A program made the position numbers and the translations under genes. Below, one piece after another: positions 48,501-58,800 of a stretch of DNA of 64,000 nt. The notes under the pieces were generated by a model. That model ran no database searches. It was not told the DNA's origin and was given only the letters and a program-made list of their open reading frames with translations. Source of the DNA: Pomacea canaliculata. Lineage: Eukaryota > Mollusca > Gastropoda > Architaenioglossa > Ampullariidae. Position 1 is the first letter of the stretch. Every line of letters begins with the position of its first letter. Location of the stretch: positions 42,217,760 to 42,281,759 of the forward strand of contig NC_037592.1 in the NCBI RefSeq assembly GCF_003073045.1, written 5' to 3'.

Positions 48501-51500
48501 TAGGAAATTCAAGAATATTAAATTAATGTAATTAAGTTATATTGAAACAATGTCATTTTAAAGAAAGGAGATGTGACATAAGCAAATTCCTAAAATGAAC
48601 AATCCGTAAAAGGTTTAGTTCCGGTTAAGAGATTTAATATACTTAGCCGACATGAAGCTGTCTCTTGTGTGTTTTCTAACTGGACAGTTTAATGAGTGCC
48701 ACCTCTAATACCCACAAACCAATAACACAACACATATGGCTGTAACACTGTTGTTTTTCAAAGAAAAACATCAGGTGTTGCTGCCAAGATGTCAGCTGTA
48801 TTCACACTGAGAGCTGTCCAGCCAAAGCTTCTCATAGGCTAGTAGGCACACACATGTGAATGTTATAGCTTTGGTCAGGGTTAGGGTCAGCTTGAGTTAA
48901 TCAGTGGCACCCTTCTACATGCGATGTGCTTTGGTTAGACTCTTATACTAGCTGGTGTTAGGTGGTTAGGCAAGAGTCACATATCATTTTTCAGGATGAA
49001 GATTGTGGCAGTATTTCTCCTGTCACATTCTGGTGGTATCTCTCATGTTAGATTGTTTTTAACTTTATGTGCCATGTGCGACCCAGGTCTCGGGTAGCTT
49101 TTGGTCTCAGTGGCCCTCTCCACTCTACCGACCCCCCACACACTCCCCAACCCAAAACAAACCTGCGCCCCAATCAGCACTACCTGCCTGCACTTCTGAC
49201 CAATTGGCCTTCAGTTGGCATCGTAGCAAGCCTCTACCACAATATGTATAGGATCAGTCTATTTATACAACATTGTAGGATCAGTCTGAAAGTCTGCATC
49301 ATATGATTTACATATTGATGTTGGTATTTATTGTGCAGAAAATTCAGAAGCATAAGATTTATATAATGGAATTTATGTTTCTTTATCCTATGTTAAGAAG
49401 AAGCCAGTTCTTGGAATATTCAAATGCATTTTTTTTGGAGAAGGGTGAGTGGTGAGATGTAAGAGAGGTGTCAGAAGTTGCTGACTTTTCTTTTTTGCTT
49501 GCCATATCTTGTCTGCAGGCTGGTTTGCCTTCCATGGATGCTTGCCTATCAAGAGCAGAACTGCTACAGCCAAAGGAGGGATCTGTCAAAGAATGTGTGG
49601 AGATGTTTCTTCTTTCTCCAGAGCCTGAACGTGGCCTGGCAATAGGCTTGGCACATGTAAAGGGTATGTTGCATCCTGCCTTAGTGCATTGTCAGGATAT
49701 GTCCCATTATGGCCTGGAATGTGTCTATGCTCCATCATGCCTTGCCACATGTGAAGTGTACATTCAGTTATGGCCTATCGTGTGCAGGGCCATGCTTAGG
49801 GGCAGGCAGATGAAGCATCTGCCTAGGGCCCTGCACTTTGGATAGTCGTCGGGGGCCCCACGCTTTTGATTAATTTAGTAACTGGGCTCCTGATTAATCC
49901 CTAAGCCTTGGGCTCTGCCTCATAATGTGTCAAGGGTATGTCTGATGAGGGCTGATGGAACATCCAGTATATAATCTGAAAAATTCCTCTCATATATTAC
50001 CCAAAAGGAAAATACAAAATAATTCAACATTTTGTGACAAAAAGGCATGACATTTGATTGATACTTAGTGTTATAATTTTAGCTTTCATTAGGGAGAAAT
50101 CTTTGTTCAAATGGGTATCCAATTGGCATTTCTTATATGGCACTTAGAAGACTACTTTTCTACTGCCCTTAGACAAGTAAAGAATAAACAGTCCCAAAGA
50201 ACAACTGGATCTTCGTGGGAAAGAACATTGATGCCAAGATTTACTTATGAGTGTTTCATGTGGGAATTGCAGAGAAACTAGCCACAGCTAACTGGGTGGT
50301 GCCTGATGTCTTTGACTTGCTACAACTTCTGGGATGCATCCGCACAGATAAACTACAACATCATAAGAACTCAAAGTCAGTCTCTTAAGTTAAACTGAAA
50401 CAATATGACTTTATTCATTATAATGATTAGGGGTAGTGGAACCATGAATATGTGATATGTGCATATTTATGTGTGTACTAGCAGGGTAGTGGAGCTGTGA
50501 ATGTGTCATTTCATGTCTGCATACTAGCAGGGTAGAGGAACCACAAATGCCTCATATGTATGTGTACTAACAGGGAAGTGGATAGCCTAGTGGTCAATGA
50601 GTCCTAACTCAAAGACACACATACTAGATGCATTGATATCCGTGCGACACAGTTGGGTACTTTTCATAACTCTTTACAGGACTGAGGAAGGCAAGGGAGT
50701 CAAGGAGAGGATTTGGGCTCCAGCCTCATTAAAAGGTGGCCCCAGCATAATAAGGGTCTTAATACCTCCTTTCCCCAGGATAATTAGGGTTATTAATACC
50801 TCACTTTCCCCCAGGTGCAGTAGTTATAACACAAGAGTAAGTCTTTGCCCTGGGGCATTATGATGAACTCAAGGATAAGCGTCTTGTTTCCCAAATTATG
50901 AAGCGATGTCCAGACTCCTCACGTTGTTTCACCCCTGTAGCTGTAGTTATAAAGTGGTGGCAAATGTGTCCCGAAGAAAAGAAGCATGAAGTAGTGCCCT
51001 TGGGGTCTAAGCACTGCTTTATAACCAGAAACAAGATGTTTTTTCTTGAGTTCGCCATTTTGCTGGGGAAGAGATTTACACTTGCTTCATAACTACAGCC
51101 CCAGGATAAGTAGGGTTTTTAATATCTCACTCCTCAGAATAAGTAGGGTCTTTAACACCTCCCCACGCCCACTACTGAGGTCACTAAAGCATCTTTCACT
51201 AGTCTATAGCTTAGAAAACCTCATCTTTTGTGTGTGTAAAATGTTTACTAAAGAAGAGACAGTAGAGACAGAAGGCATGAAAATATTCCCCAACTTTGCT
51301 ACAGTCTTATGTGCCCTGTGCATTTCATGGCAGAATGATGTATGAACTTCTGGCCCTTTCTGCATACCTGGGAGCACTGGTTGCCATTCGCCGAGGTTAC
51401 AATGACCTTGTGACTCCCCTCTTTAAGCACACTCGGTAAAGAACAACTTTGCTTACTCTTACATATTGCAGCAGCTAATTGTGCCCATAGTCTTTAGGGT

Positions 51501-52967
51501 AGCATAAGCACTTATGAGAAGATGATTATGAATTTGATGTTTCAGGTGACAGGTTAAGTGGTGATGTTTAAGTGATGAGGATCCCATTGTAGGATTATTT
51601 ATGGCATTAATTGACAAGATAAACAGTGATGGCGTTTGTAGTGAAGGCAGTGGTAGCTTGAGACATAGCAGTTCCTTACAGCATAAGTGGTAATGATTTG
51701 CACATGGGTTGGTGAAAACACTAGTTTTCTTTCCATTTTTTAGAGAGATGATGTCCAAAGAAGTCATTGAGCTGCCATTCAACCTCCGTGATGTGGAACA
51801 TGACTTAGAAACTTGGACAAAATACACGTAAGACACTGGTGTTGATGACATATGCTTAATGTCACGTCCCATGACATATATGTACACATTATTAAGGACA
51901 AGTCACATTATAAAATATCTTTAGCCAATGACCCTTTCAGAACAGCACCAAAATGTCACTGCCCAAAGTCTTTTTCAATATCATGTCAAAACTAGTGTGC
52001 TTGAGTTCAGTTATTGACACCAGAATAGAAATACACATATTCATTAACACTCTTTGGAAAAATATTTTGATACAAGAGCAAAAATAATCTTGTAAACATG
52101 TGATAATGCAGATCTTCAGTGTCAGCAGGCGCTGAGCCTAGTCAGAGTCACTGGAGAAAGCTTCACAAGCGACTTGGCACTGAGAGGTGGCCAGTGGAGT
52201 ATGGTCCTGACTGTGTGTCCAGTTCTCATCTTCCTTCTCATTCAGATGTCCACGTATCAGTCATCACAGGACAGAGGATAAGGGTGTGTTACATAAATTG
52301 TCTATCAGCAAACATAGCAGATTTTCTTTTAAAGAAGTTTGCTTATTAAATATAATTCTAGTACTTACATATTTTAAATCACTTCATTAATTTTTCTTTG
52401 CTTTCTGCTGCACTCACGAGTGAATGAATGTATTCTTGCAGTGAAAATCTTGCAATGAAAACATTCTTTGCAAAGTTCCAAACTGATTAATAGCAATTAG
52501 TGTGAGATCTGTTGAGCTGCAGGCCAGACTGCTTGGTTGGCTGGCTCGCTGGCTACAAGTTTGTAATTGTCTGATGTCTGGATGGGATGGTGGCTAGAGG
52601 CTATGGAGTAAAACATAAGCATATATGATAGACTGACATATAAGAGAATCTGAGGAAGAACAAATCAAATCAAATCAAATCAGACTTTATTGTCTGTCGA
52701 GGAGACCCAGGACAGAAATTTGTCTTCGCTCACAAGGGCAGGCATACATACTCATACAGACATTTAACACACAGTTAGGAGTAAAAGTTAGTACTTATGT
52801 GCTTATCGTTAATACTGACTATTCATTTGATTTTTCACCCTGACTAGGGTCTAGCTGTGTTCCTTGAGGATGGAAAATCAGCAGTGTCTGTCAATGAAGC
52901 ACTCATGTGGGCAAAAGTGAATCCCTTCTCTCCTCTTGGTTCAGGAATGAGAATCAACCCATTCTGA
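30549..52967 (+). CDS. WDR17: WD repeat-containing protein 17
   Basis: Large WD40 protein with a helical C-terminal part; molecular role poorly known. Exons: 30549-30665, 32159-32576, 33064-33312, 34151-34455, 34804-34917, 35160-35306, 37923-38005, 38239-38325, 39246-39334, 39844-39919, 40268-40470, 41993-42142, 42552-42685, 43137-43262, 44350-44504, 44837-44901, 45462-45698, 46429-46528, 46686-46822, 49519-49663, 50273-50375, 51334-51435, 51744-51827, 52112-52283, 52848-52967. About 1,240 residues are covered (human about 1,300). Starts MVKQVALLPAGCQPW, with WD signatures such as SFDGTIKVW and SWDNSIRVWDTRDG; ends WAKVNPFSPLGSGMRINPF as in vertebrates. Phases agree except: exon 15 lacks one base near 44422; an exon of length 3n+1 is missing between 46822 and 49519; and intron 3 uses a GC donor at 33313. 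All other exons are intact, which argues for a functional gene. Confidence 0.95.
30936..31744. repeat. Imperfect direct repeats flanking a LINE fragment
   Basis: 30936-31000 and 31671-31744 share ttcattaatgg(c/t)(a/g)cacaactgca and weaker flanking similarity over about 60 bp, in the same orientation. They bracket the LINE fragment at 31020-31660. Too long for a target-site duplication, so an older tandem or segmental duplication interrupted by the insertion is likelier. Confidence 0.55.
31020..31660 (-). mobile_element. 3' fragment of a LINE (endonuclease-reverse transcriptase type)
   Basis: An open minus frame of 102 codons at 31350-31658 contains VDSFTYLGSKMANTGDVEV, KASQTFASLRSTWKA and STLLYGSESW, the region just after the catalytic reverse-transcriptase domain in a LINE class common in molluscs. 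Downstream, in shifted frames, remnants equivalent to LWPNTITNEEL and WIGHVLR can be read. It is 5' truncated and frameshifted, so inactive. It sits in WDR17 intron 1, opposite to the gene. Confidence 0.8.
33309..33318 (+). other. Non-canonical GC donor splice site in WDR17 intron 3
   Basis: The only phase-consistent junction joins GGA G (ending 33312) to AT GTG CAG at 34151, giving TGDVQSGVLRIW. The donor is ag|gcaagt, the perfect consensus for GC-AG introns. The nearby GT (gtgggc at 33317) would break the frame. Confidence 0.8.
33361..33532. repeat. Long TTC/CTT polypyrimidine microsatellite
   Basis: About 170 bp almost entirely C and T on the + strand, starting as (TTG)n and T runs and ending in a pure (CTT)n tract. 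It lies about 50 bp after the GC donor of WDR17 intron 3. Long open frames here are artefacts. Confidence 0.95.
33857..34005 (-). mobile_element. Retroposon 3' end, copy 2 of the dispersed family
   Basis: Closely resembles 4302-4445 in the same orientation (caaaatttgtatagtgcatac; aacaacatatgaactatg; acaacagtacc). On the minus strand it ends in the tail motif gcactatacaaattttgca then ATT-rich sequence. It lies in WDR17 intron 3. Confidence 0.6.
35285..35365 (+). repeat. Duplicated exon end and splice donor (WDR17 exon 6)
   Basis: The end of exon 6 with its donor (catgat|gtaagttgc at 35301) is repeated 42 bp downstream as catgct|gtaagttgc at 35343, with matching sequence before it (attatcaag). 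Use of the second donor would add 14 in-frame codons without a stop. Confidence 0.85.
35870..36300. repeat. Dispersed repeat family, copy 1
   Basis: Resembles 59150-59790 in the same order and orientation: actatttctattctaacc, gattgagtgac-tgagccgctttccagcgg, tgcctgccatttatactgg, ttacatcacccgctgttgt and acatgctgccctaaa(g/c)aagagctc. About 430 bp without coding capacity, compatible with a non-autonomous transposon or LTR. It lies in WDR17 intron 6. Confidence 0.7.
36541..36716. repeat. Three-copy tandem repeat, about 60 bp
   Basis: Units start cacagcagccagtagtgacc, cacagcagcccatagtgacc and tgcagtagccggttggtgacc. Each continues with a gtgggag-like block. It lies in WDR17 intron 6. Confidence 0.7.
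37090..37780. other. Unresolved insertion-like block with poly(A)-signal-like motif
   Basis: More complex and T/C-rich than the surrounding intron. It contains gtgaataaagttcttct near 37665 and a distinct end around 37735-37770. A frame at 37192-37578 shows no family I recognise and no splice logic. It might be an LTR or a retroposed fragment; no terminal repeats or target duplications could be fixed. Confidence 0.3.
38755..39000. other. C-rich low-complexity block in WDR17 intron
   Basis: About 245 bp rich in CCC and CACC, unlike the flanking AT-rich intron and similar in composition to 49100-49220. No coding or RNA signature. Possibly a small insertion. Confidence 0.3.
39378..39490. repeat. 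Three-copy tandem repeat after WDR17 exon 9
   Basis: Units of about 38-45 bp: catttacaagttgatttgtg, tttatcagttgatttgcac and catttactagtgatttctg, each followed by caagt(a/g)-containing sequence. Confidence 0.65.
41098..41845. mobile_element. GC-rich inserted block, possible solo LTR or MITE
   Basis: A 0.75-kb block far more GC- and C-rich than the surrounding AT-rich intron. It starts just after a (TA)n run with tgtaacagggttag and fades out at a similar AT run (cacataaca). TG...CA ends would fit an LTR, but I see no clear target duplication. It contains a 34-bp tandem doublet (gaccaccactccaccctccc at 41687 and 41721) and no convincing coding frame. It lies in WDR17 intron 11. Confidence 0.45.
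42971..43095. repeat. Three-copy tandem repeat upstream of WDR17 exon 14
   Basis: Units of about 45-50 bp with tagtttatggcaagccatgc, tagcttatgacaagctatgc and tagtttatgacaacccatgc. It ends about 40 bp before exon 14. Confidence 0.75.
44712..44840. repeat. Duplicated block spanning the acceptor of WDR17 exon 16
   Basis: gataatgctgacagtaaaac plus the following atgttttcatcag recurs with minor changes about 58-75 bp later, so a copy of the exon 16 acceptor (ttctcatcag) also stands at about 44769-44778. Confidence 0.7.
45150..45480. repeat. Minisatellite derived from the exon 17 splice acceptor
   Basis: About seven diverged units, period near 43 bp in the last copies, with core ttgtcaggtattgtcagtatctcc-like sequence. 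The final unit is the real acceptor and exon start (cttgtcag|gtactgtcag at 45462). Several upstream units keep an AG with a pyrimidine tract. Confidence 0.8.
47560..48747 (+). mobile_element. Ty3/gypsy LTR retrotransposon remnant (3' pol end plus LTR)
   Basis: In broken frames: a zinc-binding-like HQGI(V)KCR near 47614, integrase-core-like DYYSRYIEW near 47775 and RHGIPQIVIS near 47833, then a C-terminal-type segment RRNRRLLI near 48240. All these belong to the integrase half of a Ty3/gypsy pol. There are several frameshifts and stops, and gag, protease and reverse transcriptase are absent, so it is 5' truncated and dead. A purine-rich tract (aaagaaaggaga) precedes a TG...CA segment taken as the 3' LTR. 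It is in WDR17 sense orientation. Confidence 0.8.
48572..48747 (+). repeat. Putative 3' LTR of the Ty3/gypsy remnant
   Basis: Begins tgtgacata directly after a polypurine tract and ends ctgtaaca, giving TG...CA ends and an LTR of about 176 bp. No second LTR in the window, so the boundaries are inferred. Confidence 0.55.
49785..49850. mobile_element. Possible hAT-like transposon end
   Basis: The segment cagggccatgcttagggg with nearby tctgcctagggccctgcac resembles the conserved terminal region of widespread hAT-type non-autonomous elements. Only one end is visible. Weak call, intronic in WDR17. Confidence 0.3.
50431..50582. repeat. Tandem repeat, three and a half copies of about 50 bp
   Basis: Units start gggtagtggaaccatgaat, gggtagtggagctgtgaat and gggtagaggaaccacaaat, then a partial gggaagtgga. 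Each ends gtactag/aca. It lies in the intron after exon 50273-50375. Confidence 0.8.
50575..50720 (+). mobile_element. tRNA-derived SINE, second family or copy
   Basis: A-box-like tagcctagtggt at 50583-50594 and a degenerate B box (cattgatatccg, 50631-50642) at tRNA-like spacing, followed by a non-tRNA body. It abuts the tandem array at 50431-50582. Confidence 0.45.
50745..51172. repeat. Two clusters of a roughly 33-bp tandem repeat
   Basis: 50745-50826 holds two to three units with ataa(t/g)agggt-(c/t)ttaatacctc and cccccag. 51097-51172 holds two more (aggataagtagggttttta; agaataagtagggtcttta). Same family, 270 bp apart, in one WDR17 intron. Confidence 0.65.
52655..52760 (-). mobile_element. 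3' tail of a retroposon with (AAATC)n run
   Basis: A short (aaatc)n run at 52663-52681, then agactttattgtctgtcg. On the minus strand this reads as an acaataaagt 3' end followed by a pentamer tail, the same arrangement as the LINE tail near 27040. It lies in the last WDR17 intron. Confidence 0.55.
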
Positions 52968-52994
52968 AATGACTTCATTGAAACAAAAAGTGGA

Positions 52995-53000
52995 AATAAA
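52995..53000 (+). promoter_or_regulatory. Poly(A) signal of WDR17
   Basis: AATAAA 28 nt after the WDR17 stop codon (TGA 52965-52967). This implies a very short 3' UTR. Confidence 0.6.
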
Positions 53001-55749
53001 GTGCACTATCCACCTCACTGCTGTTAATGGGGTAGCAGACACTTCCCCCAGTCCATGCAAATAGTTTTGTTCTATATCTTTGGCTGTGATACATGGAAGT
53101 GGACACTTCACCCAGTATCTTTGGCCATGTCACATGGCTTGTGGCTTGTCAACTCCCATTATTTTTACAGCTTTGTTTTGATCTACCATCCTTTTTATTA
53201 TGGCATATAACTTGTAGCCATACCACACATTTTTGATGTTGCATAAGGTAATGAAAATTGGCAAAATAATAAAAGTACTAAGCTTAGCAATCTAGAATTT
53301 CGTGTTTTTGCAATAAATTTTCTCTCAAAGGACTAACATTGCTGATACCTGTGTCATATCAGTCTGCTTCCAGTAATTTCCACTTGACATCTCACTAAGC
53401 ATGAGGAGATAGAACATTTCAAAGCAGCATGATTTGTTTATGTTTCAGATTTCTCTTTAGAAATACGAAATACAAATTTGTTTTGCTGATTCCAGAATTT
53501 TCTGCATCATATCTATCAGCAGTACATAATTTTCTTCCATCCATTGTTTTAATAACATGAACATTTTCACTTTCTCACTGTCCCACACATCAGAATTAAA
53601 TTTATTGGGTAGTATTTTTCTTTTGGCTAGAAACCATCTATTATAATAGAATCAACACTTAATAGATCTGGTGTAGCAAGTTCACTTCCTTCACAACTTG
53701 GTTTTTAAAGAGGGCTTAGTCTGATCTGGGGTCACCACTAGAGTCAGTTTCAATGACCCTTTGCTACTTTCTGCCATTTGTTACTTCATTTCACAAAAAG
53801 CAGTTATAATTGGCAACATTTCCTTCTGACAGAGTGCAGAAAGAATGCATAGCTTAGAGAAAATGCTGATGTTTTATAGTTTCATGCTTCCATTAATCTT
53901 TAAAACGTGATAAAAATTATACAGCAAGTTCTGTTTCATTTTATGTTGATTTTTTTATTTCATTGAAACTTGATTTTGGTTTTTCAGATTGTTTGTGTAA
54001 AAGTTTAACGGATCTGCATGTGTTGAGTATGCTGCTGTTTGTTGTACAAATATTGATATTTTGTTTTAAGACATTTGTTTGTAATGTAAGCAAACTTTGA
54101 TATTTATAGGTGTCTTTGACATGCAAATGGAGCAACTTTCTGAAATAATAAATTATTGCTGTTGAGTTCACTTATAACTGCACACTTCGGGATAGTACCT
54201 GCATGACGTTTTCTTAATGACTGCAGATATGATTTTTCTTTTTAGCCACATTCAGATGATGCCAAATGCATTTGGATAATTTCAGTTTCAGTATCAATAG
54301 AGCTATAGTTGACATCTTTCTGCTCTTTTTACTCCCTGTACATACATGTAAAGCATACTATGCTGTTTTGATTGAAAGAAAAATGTTGCAAATCATACTA
54401 AAGAAATCACACAACAAAGCATACAAGTGTGTAATCATTGATGTGATCAATGTGCAGAAAATTTTATCTTGCTGTGCAAACAGCAAGAATGCTTTCTCCA
54501 TCACACTTTCCAGAAAATTTAGGGAAGAAGTAAACAAAATTAGCAGAAATGCAGCCTAAAAAATCACAAAAGTGTTCTGCCATATTATGTTCCAGTGGTA
54601 ACAGAAATAGGAAATTGATCAGTACGTTTTTATGGGGTTTTGTATTTTTCAGCTGTTGGCTAGCCACACTGCTCTTCTTCTAAGCATAGATGTGAAAATA
54701 TTTAACACTAGTATAAATAATGGGTCATATTACTCAAAAGTAAGTTGGTTAGTTCCCCCAAAATATCTCAGAAAAGCAATTTACATTTATTAATGAAGAG
54801 GGGAAAAAACCATAAGAAATCTGAAGAGATTTCGTTCATAAAGTAATGCCTGCTCTGCAAACACTGAAAATTCACCAACAGATTTCGTAAACTTCAACAA
54901 TGATTAATTTAACTTTAAAAACACAAAGTTAATATTGTAATGAAATTGGAAATTTATGTGCTGTATCTGTAATTATCCTTAAGGGAACTATTTTGTGACA
55001 AAGCAAAATGAGGCACAGCTTAATTGTTCGATTCACCTTCACAGTGTAAATAGAAGCTTTGCACAGAGGAAGATTTTTGGTGACAAGTAAACATTTGATA
55101 TTTAGTGAGGCAGCCCACATATTGATCAGACAAGCCAAACAATCTTAAAATCCTTGGATAGGCATGCTGTAAAATGCAGATTTGTCCATTTGCTGCACTT
55201 GAATTTCCTTGAATTGAACACTTGGTTCTCGTGTCAAAGGTAAACTGGACAAAGCACCTGCACATGCAAACATGCACAATTTCACTGGAACAGAAACATG
55301 CAAGTTTCATGCAAACAAGGGAACATGCAGACTAAGAAATTTCTAGCATGAAGTCATGCAAATCATTTGTTCAACATAACTTGTTTGTAAAGCACATGCA
55401 AGCATCTCTTTGTGCATTGTGACCGGTCATGTACACCATTCATGTGCATGAAGGTAGATTTTGGCCAATAAATCTAGTGATACACATTATGAAATGAGGG
55501 ACTGAAAATAATGTATCTTATAAGAAAGTTTCCAAAATTAGCAGTTATATAATTATATGGCCCAATAAAGGCATTATTTTATGAGGAGGAAAATAGTCTG
55601 TAAGACATTAAATTGCAAATGAAATTAACATTCACAGGAGATGATGGAAGGGAGGGAGAAAAGTACATGTTTGCTGAAGATAATTTATGCATAGGCAGCA
55701 TATGTACCTGGCAATATTGACAACACAAAAGTGAACCATGAGCATCATC
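53001..55749. other. Intergenic region between WDR17 and SPATA4 (tail to tail)
   Basis: 2.7 kb of AT-rich DNA. Short open frames here (for example 54266-54559) have no recognised similarity or splice signals. I see no gene, RNA or clear repeat. Confidence 0.6.
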
Positions 55750-55755
55750 TTTATT
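55750..55755 (-). promoter_or_regulatory. Poly(A) signal of SPATA4
   Basis: AATAAA on the minus strand, 54 nt downstream of the SPATA4 stop codon (55809-55811). Confidence 0.6.
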
Positions 55756-55808
55756 GGTATAGTAGGAAACAGCAAAAGATGGTTGTACTGAAACCTGCAG
55801 ACTGACAA

Positions 55809-58800
55809 CTACTCAGCAAAGTTGTCGCCACTAATACTGACCTGCTTTGGACTGGTCATTACCCTCAAGATCCCCAACGTCTTCTCTGCCTCCTTGTTCG
55901 GTGCAGATCTCACCTCAGAAAGAGGCTTGCGCAGGCATCTCTCACCCACCGAGGGCTTGATGCCAAACCTCACAGGATCTAATATTCTTTCTAAGTGTCG
56001 GTGATCAACATGGTCGCTGATTATTTTGTGACACTGCAGTTTGAAAGAAAATGAAGTACAAATCAAGAAGTGAAAGTAAGGAAGATCACATGTATACTAA
56101 TATGTGTGTTCATTTTCACTGGTTGATGTTGATATTTTTATTCTTAGTTTGAAAAGGAAACTGAAGCTCCTGAGGGTTGGGTGCATACAGCAGTAATTGG
56201 TTTACCGAATGTCGTGTGGAAGGTGGAGCTAAGTATTCTGTATGCTGCCATCTTTTACCTTCCCTAATAAACCACTTATCATGGCTAGAAAAGGAAGGTT
56301 CCCGAAAACCTTCCCAGGGTGATAAACGAGCTAGTAAAATTCTGCTCTTAAGTCAAATTATATTAGCTACAAAACTATAAAGCCTTCTTACACAGATATA
56401 ACCACGTTCCGCAAAAAACTGAAAACCCATCTGTTTCTTTCAAACCAGTCTTAAACTACCAAGAAACACTTCTGTCTATTTTTTTTTACTTTTCCTGGTG
56501 TTTTATATATTTGTTCACTTTATTTGTTCTTCATTTGTTCTTTTTTCTGCGCAATGAGCATTCTTTGGAATGGATACCTGCGCATTACAAATCGACATCA
56601 TCATCATCATCATCATCATCATATACTTTACACATTTTTAGCAGATATCACATCTTTTGTCATCCTCAGTAAACCACAGGGAGACTCAAGATACCAGAAG
56701 AGCTGTGCTACATATGCCAAGAATTCTACATGGGTTAACTATATTTTGCTCACTGCTTGATGGCCACATGGCTATGAGAATCTTAATCAGTAAGCAATAA
56801 CTGCTTCATAGCCACCTATCTACAGGAATCTTGACTAGTAAGCAACAAACAAGCTTGTTTAAAGAGGGCAAAGCGCTAGCCATAAAATCATGTGATAGGA
56901 TGCGAGCATCTTTTTTTTTTGAAGTGATACAATATATTTATTCTTTGTCTTCAGATTTGTCTGAATTGTAAGCAAGTTAGCAAAGTTAAGGCAAACCTTT
57001 TGAGCATTGACAATGAGACATGGGTCTGCCAAGATTTCAGTGTTGCGAAGATTGTTTTTAACTGCCTTGGATGCAGTAGATCTGGCATGCATTGGCAGCT
57101 TGACTTGGTATGCATAATCTGTATAGTCCTCAGGCATTTCTGATTTCATCTTGGTGACCCTAACAAATCACTTTTATGATGAGTAGTTGTTATTCAAAAT
57201 CAGGCTGTCTTGTAAATGACAATATTTCTTAAATATCTGAAAATGTCAGCATCTGCTATCCATTTAAACAAAATGTTTACAAAAATAGCAACATACTTTG
57301 TATAAGGATATCAGTTTCTGAAAAAATCTTCAGTACAATAAAGAATTAAAATGTAATTAAAACATGGTAAATGTAATTAAAATAGGGCATCGACATCAGA
57401 TAGCTATTTTAACAATTGATATCAATTGTGACACATCTACTTCAGCACATCTATGTTTGTGGATGCACACATAAGAAAAATATGCAGCATCAGTGTTGTT
57501 TGTGTATGCATGTGTAGATTGGCTAACATTTCTTATGACAAGCCAGCAGTTTGTACATGCACTCCACCAATGCTTTTGACAAAAAGCTAAAAGCTCAGGC
57601 AAACACATCACAAACACTTACTTTCGATGAGTCAGAAGTTCGTACATACTCTCCAGAAGCAAGGCAGCAGCTCCTTCTTTACAATGAATAGTTCCCTCGA
57701 TGTACTGTTCAGGAATCTTTAGTTCCTTTGACTTGATAAACTGCACATGAAGATTAAACAAAACAGAACCCACAACATGAGACCTGTGCACTTTTTTTAA
57801 TGTTATGACTTGTTTCAGCTGAGCACCTGTTAAGGAAATTCTTGAAGACAAATCATACAATGTAGTGTGTAAGGATGAACATGATTAGCATGTTTCTGAG
57901 AATGAAAAATACCATTTTTGGTAATAAAATATCTTCCTTGAAGACTTATCAGATGACATGACTACATGAAGATATTGTCTTCTAGCTACCAAAGTCCAGC
58001 TGTCACACTCACAATAAGCTGAGGTAACAATACTGCTGATACATACGTTTTTAAGCAAACTCCAATTTTTCTGTTTAATAGGCAAGGAGTTGCAGTTGTA
58101 GAATGAATGCATCTGAATCTCCTGTGGAAAATACCATGAAAAAATCTCTGCAAGGAGATATCCATTGGTCAGGTCCCTGTTGTATTAAAAAACAAATAAA
58201 AGTTGTACAAATAAAATAGCTGCAACCAGCCCCTTTTTTAATGAAAACAAACCACATGTATCCCACCCACCCATCCCAAAAAAATCCCAAAACAATGAAC
58301 TATTAATGTCCTCTCTTGGGAGATTAAGTTGGAAAATGACTGGGTTCTCAACTGACCTATCATACTGTCTTCATCAGACTGCATCTATGCATGAGTACAC
58401 TGCTTCTCACTAAAGTTGCTTAAGTAGTATCTTGTGTTCTATATTCTTAATAATCTTCATGATTAGGCTTCATAATTGATTTGTATTGTAATGCTCACTA
58501 CTCTGGCCAAAAGAAAGGTAACAGTTAAAAGGGAAGTGGATGGCAAAAAAGCTGGAGTATTGATGACCAAAAGTCAATTATACACTCTAGCTAAAGTTTA
58601 AGACCTAGGTAGAGCAGCTTATTCCTCCAGTTGAGCAAAAGCCTACTAATTATAATTTGATACCTCTGTAGTACAGCCTCTTTCTCCAATTGAACAAAAG
58701 TCAATTATGCATACTTGCTGTATCCAACCAATCCACTTTCTCATTCCTGTTAACACTAAGTCCCCAGTACCAATATCAGTCTGTTCCTCTTTGGTGTTCC

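Larger units (their letters stand above)
46823..49518 (+). other. WDR17 intron region lacking one expected exon
   Basis: Exon 19 ends in phase 2 and the next recognised exon starts in phase 0, and about 45-50 conserved vertebrate residues have no counterpart. I searched this stretch by eye and found no candidate exon. The Ty3/gypsy remnant occupies its middle. A C-rich block lies at 49065-49220. Confidence 0.6.
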
